Source: an uncultured Duganella sp.
GTDB taxonomy: Bacteria; Pseudomonadota; Gammaproteobacteria; Burkholderiales; Burkholderiaceae
NCBI GenBank assembly: GCA_946482335.1
Contig: CAMLRG010000254.1
Span: 1 to 6,824, forward strand
Length of the DNA stretch: 6,824 nucleotides
Direction of reading: 5' to 3'
A program made the translations under genes and the position numbers. Positions 1 through 5,726 of the stretch are shown here, one piece after another. Each line of letters begins with the position of its first letter. The stretch's first letter is position 1. The notes below the pieces were generated by a model that worked only from the letters and a program-made list of their open reading frames with translations, was not told where the DNA came from and made no database searches.

Positions 1-123
1 CCAGTCACCACCAGGCTCAGGCATCTCCCGGCCGATCATGCCTCCCTCCGCAGCCTCCAACGGCCGCAGATCCGCGTTCACCAGCACGTCCCATTCGATA
101 AAGGCAACCCGGCGAGAATCCAT
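1..123 (-). CDS. Partial CDS, unrecognised protein (N-terminal 41 residues)
   Basis: An open frame starts with ATG at 123-121 and runs without a stop off the left edge, giving 41 visible residues beginning MDSRRVAFIEWDVLVNADL. A GGAAG motif (minus strand, 134-130) lies 6 nt before the ATG and is a good Shine-Dalgarno site, which is the main reason to believe the frame. I do not recognise the protein family and see no domain motif, signal peptide or membrane segment. It points the same way as the cupin gene but is separated from it by about 230 bases. The frame could be a chance opening because only 41 codons are visible. Confidence 0.35.
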   Translation of the reverse strand, partial: MDSRRVAFIEWDVLVNADLRPLEAAEGGMIGREMPEPGGDW

Positions 124-347
124 TATCTACTTCCGAGACCTGTGCCGATCAAACGGATTGGCAGAAGATTGAGGCTATAGATGATGAAGACATTAACTTC
201 ACTGCGGACAGCCCCGACACCAGCAAGATGGACTGGAGCAAGGCGCTATTTCGTGTCGGTGGTCGCCCAGGCACTCGCGAAGAGCTGGAGAATTTCAGAC
301 AGCGATGCCTGGCGTATGCAAACCGCCCTCGACGACCAAAATCCTAA
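123..347 (+). pseudogene. BrnA/DUF4415 antitoxin-like N-terminal remnant, no start codon
   Basis: A plus-strand frame, open from 102 to a TAA at 345-347, contains STSETCADQTDWQKIEAIDD followed by EDINFTADSPDTSKMDWSK. The pattern 'TDW..(I/V)(E/D)A..DEDI(N/D)(F/Y)' followed by a D/S-P segment is what I recall from the N-terminus of BrnA-type (DUF4415) antitoxins. No ATG, GTG or TTG precedes this match in frame. The first ATG (228) would leave only 39 residues and lose the matching part. The C-terminal ribbon-helix-helix DNA-binding part of BrnA is not visible, and no brnT toxin is seen upstream. I therefore read it as a decayed or truncated gene. Its stop lies 3 nt from the convergent cupin stop. 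A chance frame remains possible, since the family match is from memory. Confidence 0.3.
130..134 (-). promoter_or_regulatory. Ribosome binding site of the left-edge partial CDS
   Basis: GGAAG on the minus strand sits 6 nt upstream of the ATG at 123-121. It is the only evidence beyond the open frame itself that the partial CDS is translated. Confidence 0.35.
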
Positions 348-350
348 GCT

Positions 351-1274
351 TTAATTAGCCTTCAATACGAATGGGATACCGCGCGCCCAGCGGTTGGACG
401 ATAGCGAGAACGTCAGGGCGCGCACCTGGTGGTACCAGCCTGCGGGCACATAGAGCATGTCGCCGGGCTGTACGATCACTTCCAGCATGGTCGCCTGCCG
501 CGCCAGCGGATAGCGGTCGAAGTCGGGCGACTCGGGGTCGAACGGGCTGCCGAACAAGACCGGGTTGGCTTCGCGGCTGTACAGGAATTTGTCGTGGTGC
601 GGCGGCGAAAGGAAGATGCGTTTGGTACCCCACACTTGAGCGAAGATGTTGTCGTCGAAGTCGCTGTGCAGCGGCGTGACCGTGCCCGCCGGGCCGATCC
701 AGAAGCGCGGCGGCCCCATCTTTTCAAAATACGTCGGCCAGTGGCACAGGCTGTTCAATTCCCGCAGTTCCAAGTTGCCCAGATATGGCGGCAAGCCTTC
801 CGCCGCTTCGGCCAGGTCGAGGTATTCGCGCATGGTCATGTCCTGCATCGCCCGGTCGGGCGCGAAGGCGGTACCGATGTAATCGCCCACACGGGCGCGC
901 ACGTGCACATCGCCGTAACGCTCACCCAAGACAGTTGGCTGCAAGGCGCAAATCGGCCAGCGCGCAATGGCGCCGGGGATCAGGAATGGCAAGCCTTCAC
1001 GGGCGCGGGCACGGAACGCGGTGGCGCTCATCGGACGCATGCGCGGCACCGCATCGATGGGCGGCAGCGCGCGGGCGGCGGCGCGGATCGCGTCGCGCAT
1101 CTCCTGCATCGACGATACGCCGCGCACTTCGGCATCGCGGCGGGCGCGCGCTTCGGCTTTCGCCGACTGGGCCGCTTCGCCGGGCGGCACGTTGCGCGAC
1201 GCTTCGAGCGGTGGCAAACGCGATGCGGTCGGGGGTGTCGGCACAGCCGGTTGCTGCGGCTCGCGGGACGGCAC
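351..1274 (-). CDS. Cupin_8 / JmjC-fold 2-oxoglutarate-dependent oxygenase-like protein (FIH-like)
   Basis: This 307-residue protein starts with GTG; a strong AGGAGG (minus strand, 1288-1283) lies 8 nt upstream and fixes that start. Residues 1-80 are rich in Pro, Ala and Arg and probably disordered. From about residue 90 to the end it reads as a cupin_8/JmjC double-stranded beta-helix. The likely Fe(II) triad is H203, D205 (HSDFD) and H282 (GWYHQV), with T200 and K218 (WGTKR) as candidate 2-oxoglutarate ligands. Human FIH has T196, H199, D201, K214 and H279, so the spacing is nearly the same. The segment around 250-283 (DFDRYP, then PGDMLYVPAGWYH) also resembles FIH. It is probably a cytosolic protein or amino-acid hydroxylase; the substrate is unknown. 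It is the last gene of the cluster, 3 nt after the ispF stop, so coupling is likely. No terminator is evident downstream. Confidence 0.85.
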   Translation of the reverse strand: MPSREPQQPAVPTPPTASRLPPLEASRNVPPGEAAQSAKAEARARRDAEVRGVSSMQEMRDAIRAAARALPPIDAVPRMRPMSATAFRARAREGLPFLIPGAIARWPICALQPTVLGERYGDVHVRARVGDYIGTAFAPDRAMQDMTMREYLDLAEAAEGLPPYLGNLELRELNSLCHWPTYFEKMGPPRFWIGPAGTVTPLHSDFDDNIFAQVWGTKRIFLSPPHHDKFLYSREANPVLFGSPFDPESPDFDRYPLARQATMLEVIVQPGDMLYVPAGWYHQVRALTFSLSSNRWARGIPFVLKAN

Positions 1275-1277
1275 GGC

Positions 1278-1775
1278 TTACGCCTCCTGCCGCAGCACCA
1301 GCAGCGCCACGGCTTCGGCGTTGATGCCTTCCTCGCGCCCCAGGTAGCCGAGCTTTTCGTTGGTCTTGGCTTTCACATTCACGTGGCCGACCGGCACGCC
1401 GAGGTCGGCGGCGATGTTGGCGGCCATGGTGGCGATGTGCGGCGCCATCTTCGGCCGCTGCGCGATGATCGTGCAATCGACGTTGCCGATGTCGTAGCCG
1501 GTGGCGCGCACGCGCCTGGCCGCCTCGCGCAGCAGTACGCGCGAATCGGCGCCGCGGAATTCTTCCGCCGTGTCGGGGAAATGCTTGCCGATATCGCCCA
1601 GCGCCGCCGCGCCCAGGATGGCGTCGGTGATCGCGTGCAGCAGCGCGTCGGCGTCGGAGTGGCCGAGCAGCCCGCGCTCGTGCGGGATCTCGACGCCGCC
1701 GAGTATCAGTTTGCGGCCTTCAACCAGGCGGTGCGAGTCATAGCCCTGGCCGATGCGGAATGGGAGTTGCGTCAT
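1278..1775 (-). CDS. ispF: 2-C-methyl-D-erythritol 2,4-cyclodiphosphate synthase
   Basis: IspF turns CDP-methylerythritol 2-phosphate into methylerythritol 2,4-cyclodiphosphate with release of CMP, the fifth step of the MEP isoprenoid pathway in the cytosol. The 165-residue product has a normal length for the family. The zinc ligands D13, H15 (GYDSHRL) and H47 ([13 protein letters not shown]) match E. coli D8, H10 and H42 with a constant shift of 5. The C-terminal [11 protein letters not shown] (E140) matches the active-site segment around E. coli T133-E135. I chose the ATG at 1775 because it overlaps the ispD stop as ATGA and gives the expected N-terminus; an AGGA lies 9 nt upstream. The frame stays open further upstream, but that part only overlaps ispD. 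The homotrimer is known from the family. Confidence 0.97.
   Translation of the reverse strand: MTQLPFRIGQGYDSHRLVEGRKLILGGVEIPHERGLLGHSDADALLHAITDAILGAAALGDIGKHFPDTAEEFRGADSRVLLREAARRVRATGYDIGNVDCTIIAQRPKMAPHIATMAANIAADLGVPVGHVNVKAKTNEKLGYLGREEGINAEAVALLVLRQEA
1283..1288 (-). promoter_or_regulatory. Strong Shine-Dalgarno site for the cupin_8 gene
   Basis: AGGAGG on the minus strand lies inside the last codons of ispF, 8 nt before the GTG at 1274-1272. It supports the GTG start over the internal ATG at residue 56, so the Pro/Ala-rich N-terminus is probably translated. Confidence 0.7.
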
Positions 1776-2458
1776 TGCGTGGAATCCTGTGATAAATACA
1801 TTTCGGCGATGGCGATATCGGCCGGCAGCGTCACCTTCAGGTTGCGCGGGTGGCCTTGCACCAGGCGCGGCGAATAGCCGAGCATCTCGACGGCACTGGC
1901 ATCGTCGGTGACCGCATTCGGGTCCGGCGCCAGCGCCAGGGCGCGCAGCAGCAGCGCATAGGAAAACATTTGCGGCGTCTGCGCCAGCCACAGGCCGTCG
2001 CGCGGCGTGGTTTCCACCTTGCCGGAACGGGTGGACTTTACCGTGTCCACCACCGGCAAGGCAAGCAGGCCACCGCCTTCGTGGTCGGCCACTTCGGCGA
2101 TCAGCCTGGCGATCAGGGACGGCGTGAGGCCGGGACGCGCGGCATCGTGCACCAGCACCATATCCTCGTCACGCACTTCGGCGCGGATGGCGCGCAAGCC
2201 GTTCAGGATCGAGTCCATGCGCGTGGCGCCGCCGCAGCGCAGGACCGTCACGCCGCGCTCGGGCACGATGGAATCGATATAGCCATCGCCCGCGCTCACC
2301 ACCACATAGGTGTGCGCAATCAGTTCGCTCTGGCGGAACGTTTCCAGCGTGTGCTGCAGCATCGGCACGCCATTGATCGGCAAATACTGTTTGGGACTGG
2401 CGGCTGCCATCCGGGCGCCGACGCCGGCGGCGGGGATCAATGCGAAATATCGCTTCAT
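1772..2458 (-). CDS. ispD: 2-C-methyl-D-erythritol 4-phosphate cytidylyltransferase
   Basis: IspD joins CTP and methylerythritol 4-phosphate to give CDP-methylerythritol and pyrophosphate, the third MEP pathway step. The 228-residue product has the usual length. The nucleotide-binding N-terminus reads [19 protein letters not shown], with R16 and K23 corresponding to the catalytic E. coli R20 and K27. VHDAARP (D105) is the metal and CTP site, followed by ALPVVDTVK and then [13 protein letters not shown] (R153). K208 in the NLKVT segment is the likely counterpart of E. coli K213. The start at 2458 overlaps the stop of the upstream HExxH gene as ATGA; an earlier ATG at 2506 would add 16 residues unlike any IspD. 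No strong ribosome site is visible, so coupling to the upstream gene is likely. Its stop overlaps the ispF start. Confidence 0.97.
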   Translation of the reverse strand: MKRYFALIPAAGVGARMAAASPKQYLPINGVPMLQHTLETFRQSELIAHTYVVVSAGDGYIDSIVPERGVTVLRCGGATRMDSILNGLRAIRAEVRDEDMVLVHDAARPGLTPSLIARLIAEVADHEGGGLLALPVVDTVKSTRSGKVETTPRDGLWLAQTPQMFSYALLLRALALAPDPNAVTDDASAVEMLGYSPRLVQGHPRNLKVTLPADIAIAEMYLSQDSTQ

Positions 2459-3162
2459 TTTCTGCTTCGTGATTTTCTCAAAATATTCTGTATCTCGCCG
2501 TTGCATGCCTTGCTCAGGCGCGCATACTCGGCAGGGGAATCGATGGCGGCCTGCAGCACTTCCACCTTGGCCATTTCGGCTTTGATATACGGCATCCAGC
2601 CGCTGTCGATTTCGTGCGCCAATGCCGAGCGCGCAGTGCCGGCCGGGGCGTACAAGGGCTTGGCTTCGAATCGCCGCGCCAGGGCACTGCGCACCACCTC
2701 CTCCACCTTCAGCAAGTGGTCCATATAGGCATTCATGTGCCGCAGCTCGTGCGACAGGATCTCCGCATAGCCGCAGGTCCCGGGCGGGAACTCATTGCCG
2801 ACGTAAATACGCACCGGCGCATACGTCAACTGCACCTTGATCTGCGGCGCCACGCATTCGTAGCCGCTGACCGGGTCGGTGAGCATCGGGCCGTCCAGCC
2901 CGATCTGCACGCGCGACTCGGTACGCGTCAGGCCCAGCACATAACCCGTTGCGGGCATCCGTTCCGTGCGCATGGCTGACAGCTGCTTGTAGGAGAGCTG
3001 GGTGTTCACCGTGTAGCCATTCTGGCGCGCCGACAGGACCGAGACGGTCTTGCTGATCGTATCTTCGCAGCGGATCTGGAACGGCGTGCGCTGAGCCGGC
3101 GCCGCCTGCGCCTGGCTCGCCGCCAGGGCGCCTACCAGCAACAGGCTGTGCGAAGTGGGCAT
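2455..3162 (-). CDS. Predicted secreted protein of unknown function with an HExxH motif
   Basis: I do not recognise the family. The 235-residue product begins with a short hydrophobic segment (SLLLVGALAASQAQA) ending in AQA|AP near residue 21, a likely signal peptidase I site, although the N-region carries no Lys or Arg. HELRH at 138-142 fits the zincin HExxH motif (H138, E139, H142). A third ligand is not obvious; E154, E155 and H183 are candidates. Four cysteines (C32, C103, C130, C220) in the mature part could form two disulphides, which suits the periplasm. I chose the ATG at 3162 because it opens directly on the signal-like segment; an upstream ATG at 3219 would prefix 19 residues overlapping the Nudix gene. 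The start is 4 nt after the Nudix stop, and the stop overlaps ispD as ATGA. Metalloprotease activity is an inference from one motif. Confidence 0.75.
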   Translation of the reverse strand: MPTSHSLLLVGALAASQAQAAPAQRTPFQIRCEDTISKTVSVLSARQNGYTVNTQLSYKQLSAMRTERMPATGYVLGLTRTESRVQIGLDGPMLTDPVSGYECVAPQIKVQLTYAPVRIYVGNEFPPGTCGYAEILSHELRHMNAYMDHLLKVEEVVRSALARRFEAKPLYAPAGTARSALAHEIDSGWMPYIKAEMAKVEVLQAAIDSPAEYARLSKACNGEIQNILRKSRSRK

Positions 3163-3166
3163 GGCT

Positions 3167-3724
3167 TCAGTCCAGCTTCCAGGTGCCGGAGCGCAGTTTG
3201 TCGAGCCAGAAGGCGCCAATGACCGTTTTCACGTCGGTGATCTTGCCGCTGCGGACCCAATCCAGCATGTCGTCCACCGAGGCGGTGATGGTTTCGATGA
3301 ACTCGCCGTCGTCCAGTTTCGCCTCGCCTGCGGTCAGGCCGCGAGCCAGGTAGATGTCCAGGTGCTCGTCCGAGTACGCAATGGCGTTGTGGATGGTGCT
3401 GACGAAATGCCAGTCGGTGGCGGTGTAGCCGGTTTCTTCTTCCAGTTCGCGCATGGCGCAGGCCAGCGGGTCTTCGCCGGGGTCGATCTTGCCGGCGGGG
3501 AGTTCGATGAAGACGCGGTCGTTGGGGTAGCGGTACTGGCGCTCGAGCAGGATCGTGCCATCGTCGAGGACCGGGATGATCACGACGGCGCCGGGGTGCT
3601 TGATGTATTCGCGCGAGGTGTGCTTGCCGTCGGGCAGGCTGACGGTGTCGCGGTGGACTTTCAGGAAGTTGCCGTGGTAGGCGATTTTTCCGTCCAGCTT
3701 GGTTTCTTTGAGGTGCTTGTCCAT
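3167..3724 (-). CDS. Nudix hydrolase, ADP-ribose pyrophosphatase type (NudF-like)
   Basis: The 185-residue cytosolic protein carries a perfect Nudix box, GX5EX7REUXEEXGU, at residues 78-100: G78, E84, R92-E93, E96-E97 and G99-Y100. These acidic residues bind the catalytic Mg2+. The N-terminal part, with HPGAVVIIPVLDDGTILLER and then QYRYP, and FIELPAGKIDPGEDP before the box fit ADP-ribose pyrophosphatases, which hydrolyse ADP-ribose to AMP and ribose 5-phosphate. E141 or E144 in DDGEFIE may supply the catalytic base. A neighbouring Nudix gene after nuoN is common in Burkholderiales. The ATG at 3724 lacks a clear Shine-Dalgarno site. A 27-nt palindrome ends 24 nt upstream, so leader structure may affect translation. 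The exact substrate could be another nucleoside diphosphate sugar. Confidence 0.9.
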   Translation of the reverse strand: MDKHLKETKLDGKIAYHGNFLKVHRDTVSLPDGKHTSREYIKHPGAVVIIPVLDDGTILLERQYRYPNDRVFIELPAGKIDPGEDPLACAMRELEEETGYTATDWHFVSTIHNAIAYSDEHLDIYLARGLTAGEAKLDDGEFIETITASVDDMLDWVRSGKITDVKTVIGAFWLDKLRSGTWKLD

Positions 3725-3747
3725 GTTTGTTTTAGAACCGGCAAACC

Positions 3748-3774
3748 GGGGTCTGACCCACAGGGTCAGACCCC
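3748..3774. repeat. Palindrome copy 1 (12-nt arms, ACA loop)
   Basis: GGGGTCTGACCC at 3748-3759 and GGGTCAGACCCC at 3763-3774 are perfect reverse complements around ACA. The stem would form in the leader of the Nudix mRNA, ending 24 nt before its ATG. No T-run follows on either strand, so it is not called a terminator. Confidence 0.9.
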
Positions 3775-3869
3775 AAAACGGTCTTGCGGCCTGCGGTTAG
3801 GGTTGATGGCTTTTGACTTTTTGAGAAGATCAACGGCGCACAACCTCCCCCCGACCGGGAGACCGTTGG

Positions 3870-3896
3870 GGGGTCTGACCCTGCGGGTCAGACCCC
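3870..3896. repeat. Palindrome copy 2 (12-nt arms, TGC loop)
   Basis: GGGGTCTGACCC at 3870-3881 and GGGTCAGACCCC at 3885-3896 pair perfectly around TGC. The arms are identical to copy 1, and only the loop differs. It begins 11 nt after the DUF2818 stop in the transcript and could protect the 3' end of a nuo transcript. A six-C run at 3847-3852 could pair with the six-G run at 3868-3873 as a competing fold. Confidence 0.9.
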
Positions 3897-3907
3897 GCCC
3901 TACCGGT

Positions 3908-4213
3908 TTATTGGTGGTGTTTACGCAAATAGCGTACCACGAACCCAGGGAAAGCAAACACCAGGAAGGCAAACGCCGCAATCCAGTAGAACTCCCAGTT
4001 CTGCGGGAAAACGGTGCCGATGCGTGATTCGAGCGCCATGCCGATGCCGCCGACGACGACGTACAGCACAGCCAGTTCCGCCAGCCGCACCAGGAAAGGC
4101 TTGCGGGCGGCCTTGAGCGGAACCAGGCCGAACACCTTCTCGTTCAGGAAAGGCAGGTTGGCGGCCACCACTGCGAGCAGGATGACCAGCCAGGAAGATG
4201 CATTCACATCCAT
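3908..4213 (-). CDS. DUF2818 family small inner-membrane protein next to complex I genes
   Basis: The 101-residue product has three hydrophobic stretches likely to span the membrane: about 7-24 (WLVILLAVVAANLPFL), 45-60 (ELAVLYVVVGGIGMAL) and 76-94 (YWIAAFAFLVFAFPGFVV). A basic loop lies between the first two (KAARKP), and the tail is basic (RYLRKHHQ). By the positive-inside rule these basic parts probably face the cytoplasm. The sequence and its place right after nuoN match DUF2818, a family of unknown function usual at this position in betaproteobacteria. Its ATG is 6 nt after the nuoN stop with no visible Shine-Dalgarno site, which suggests translational coupling. It may help assembly or stability of complex I, but that rests only on position. 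The family call is from memory. Confidence 0.85.
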   Translation of the reverse strand: MDVNASSWLVILLAVVAANLPFLNEKVFGLVPLKAARKPFLVRLAELAVLYVVVGGIGMALESRIGTVFPQNWEFYWIAAFAFLVFAFPGFVVRYLRKHHQ

Positions 4214-4219
4214 GCAGGA

Positions 4220-5704
4220 TTACGACGCCAGGGTCTTGGACATCGCAGCCATGCAGGCATTCAGCAGCGGGCCGGGGATCATGCCCAGCACCACCACGGC
4301 CAGGCCGTTCAGTGCCAGCACGATACCCTTGTCGCTGTTGACCGCCAGAGGGGTATTGTCGGCCGCTTCGTCGAACCACATGACCTTCACGATGCGGATG
4401 TAGTAGAACGCGCCCACCAGCGAGAACATCACGGCGAACACGGTCAGCCAAACGGCGCCGGTGGCCAGCACCGACTGCAGCACCGCGAACTTGGCGGCGA
4501 AGCCCATCATCGGCGGCACGCCGGCCAGCGAGAACATCAGCACAGACATCAGCAGCGCGTAGACCGGGCTGCGCTTGGACAAGCCCTTGAAGTCGTCGAT
4601 CTCTTCCGCCTCGAAGCCCTGGCGCGCCAGCACCATGATCAGGCCGAACGAGCCGACGGTGGTCAGCACGTAGGTGATCGCGTAGTACATGGCAGCCGAG
4701 TAAGCGGCGGCGGCATTGGCCGGCGAATGGCCCACCACGCCGGCCATCAGGCCCAGCAGCACGAAGCCCATCTGCGCGATGGTGGAGTAAGCCAGCATGC
4801 GCTTCAGGTTCGATTGCGCGATCGCGGTCAGGTTGCCGATGGCCAGCGACAGCACGGCCAGGATCATCAGCATCTGCTGCCAGTCGAACGCCATCGGCAG
4901 CATGCCCTCCACCAGCAGGCGCACGCAGATGGCGAAGGTCGCCAGCTTCGGTGCACCGCCCAGCAGCAGGGTCACGCCGGTCGGCGCACCCTGGTAGACG
5001 TCCGGTACCCACATATGGAACGGCACGGCACCCAGCTTGAAGGCCAGGCCGGCCACCACGAACACCAGGCCGAAGGTCAGGATCGACTTGTCGACGGTGC
5101 CGGAGCCGATCTTCTTGGCCACTTCGGAAATGTCCAGCGAGCCGGTCGCGCCGTACAGCATGGACATGCCATACAGCAGGAAGCCGGAAGCGAGCGCGCC
5201 CAGGATGAAGTACTTCATCGCCGCTTCGGTGGCGCGGGCATCGTCGCGGCGCAGCGCCACCAGGGCGTACAGCGACAGCGACATCAGTTCCAGGCCCAGG
5301 TAGATGGTCAGGAAATTGTTGGCCGAGATCATCACCATCTGGCCCAGCATGGAGAACAGCGCCAGGACGTAGAACTCGCCGCCCAGGTTACCGCCCAGCA
5401 TGCCGCGGTCGGTGGAGTACTGGCGCGCATACACCAGCGTCATGCCCATCGTCAGGTAGGTGAACAACTTCAGCAGGTTGCCCATCGGGTCGTTGATGAA
5501 CATGTTCGAGAACGCGTACACCGTGCTGCCGGCGCTGTAGTCGGCGAAGCTGAACACCGCGGCGCCCACCAGGGCCGCCAGGGTCAGCATGTAAGTGATC
5601 GCACGTTTGCTCTGGTCCAGGAACATGTCGATCAGCAGGATCGCCGAAGCGGCGATCAGCAGAAAGACTTCTGCGTAGAGCGGGATCAGGTTGGAGGTAT
5701 TCAT
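4220..5704 (-). CDS. nuoN: NADH-quinone oxidoreductase subunit N
   Basis: NuoN is one of three antiporter-like proton-pumping subunits in the membrane arm of complex I, related to Mrp antiporters. The 494-residue product is full length and almost wholly hydrophobic, with about 14 expected helices. Key charged residues are present: E139 (GLELMSLSLYAL), K223 (AFKLGAVPFH), K253 (GAPKLA) and K405 (FAAKFA), matching E. coli E133, K217, K247 and K395. The quinone oxidoreductase family signature PFHMWVPDVYQGAPT (228-242) is also clear. The ATG at 5704 follows the nuoM stop by 22 nt, and AGGA lies 10 nt upstream. It is the penultimate gene of the nuo tail. No frameshift or missing residue was seen. 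Confidence 0.98.
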   Translation of the reverse strand: MNTSNLIPLYAEVFLLIAASAILLIDMFLDQSKRAITYMLTLAALVGAAVFSFADYSAGSTVYAFSNMFINDPMGNLLKLFTYLTMGMTLVYARQYSTDRGMLGGNLGGEFYVLALFSMLGQMVMISANNFLTIYLGLELMSLSLYALVALRRDDARATEAAMKYFILGALASGFLLYGMSMLYGATGSLDISEVAKKIGSGTVDKSILTFGLVFVVAGLAFKLGAVPFHMWVPDVYQGAPTGVTLLLGGAPKLATFAICVRLLVEGMLPMAFDWQQMLMILAVLSLAIGNLTAIAQSNLKRMLAYSTIAQMGFVLLGLMAGVVGHSPANAAAAYSAAMYYAITYVLTTVGSFGLIMVLARQGFEAEEIDDFKGLSKRSPVYALLMSVLMFSLAGVPPMMGFAAKFAVLQSVLATGAVWLTVFAVMFSLVGAFYYIRIVKVMWFDEAADNTPLAVNSDKGIVLALNGLAVVVLGMIPGPLLNACMAAMSKTLAS

Positions 5705-5726
5705 GAAAACTTGGTCCTATCTGCTA

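Larger units (their letters stand above)
3748..3896. repeat. REPIN/MITE-like element: about 42-nt inverted repeats, each with a 27-nt palindrome
   Basis: The left arm (3748-3789) and the reverse complement of the right arm (3855-3896) agree at 37 of 42 positions by eye. Each arm starts with a palindrome (GGGGTCTGACCC, 3-nt loop, GGGTCAGACCCC). An 8-nt match follows further inside: AACGGTCT at 3777-3784 and AGACCGTT at 3860-3867. Between the arms lie 65 bases without clear symmetry. An outer AACCGG (3736-3741) and CCGGTT (3903-3908) sit exactly 6 nt outside each palindrome, so the unit may be 3736-3908. Two inverted palindromic repeats around a short spacer is the architecture of REPINs moved by RAYT transposases. 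I see no transposase here and no clear target duplication. A Rho-dependent or processing role is an alternative. Confidence 0.7.
3725..3907. other. Intergenic gap between DUF2818 and the Nudix gene
   Basis: This is the longest non-coding gap inside the minus-strand gene run; the other junctions range from 4-nt overlaps to 22-nt gaps. Nearly all of it is the inverted-repeat element described separately. I see no convincing -35/-10 pair for the Nudix cluster and no T-run after either hairpin, so neither a promoter nor a classic intrinsic terminator can be called. The short minus-strand frame at 3766-3981 crosses the element into DUF2818 and looks like a chance frame. Confidence 0.7.

Noticed and set aside
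181..354. 57-codon plus-strand frame beginning with two ATGs
   Set aside because: It overlaps the BrnA-like frame, has no family resemblance and no clear ribosome site, and runs past the cupin stop.
429..1877. 482-codon plus-strand open frame over the cupin, ispF and ispD genes
   Set aside because: It runs antisense across three well-supported genes in high-GC DNA. Its translation is His/Gln/Arg/Gly-rich without domains, as expected of a shadow frame.
3748..3896. Intrinsic terminators at the two palindromes
   Set aside because: The stems are strong, but no T-run follows on either strand, so terminator calls are not supported.
3725..3907. Riboswitch or CRISPR array in the gap
   Set aside because: There are only two palindrome copies in inverted orientation, no regular spacers, and no riboswitch core that I recognise.
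3766..3981. 71-codon minus-strand frame crossing the repeat element
   Set aside because: It overlaps the DUF2818 3' end out of frame and reads through both repeat arms. No ribosome site or recognisable domain was seen.
3155..4027. 290-codon plus-strand frame over the Nudix gene and the gap
   Set aside because: It is antisense to a gene with a perfect Nudix box, and its translation shows no domain.
3921..5012. 363-codon minus-strand frame inside nuoN and DUF2818
   Set aside because: It is frame-shifted against two clear genes, and its Arg/Gly/Pro-rich product has no motif.
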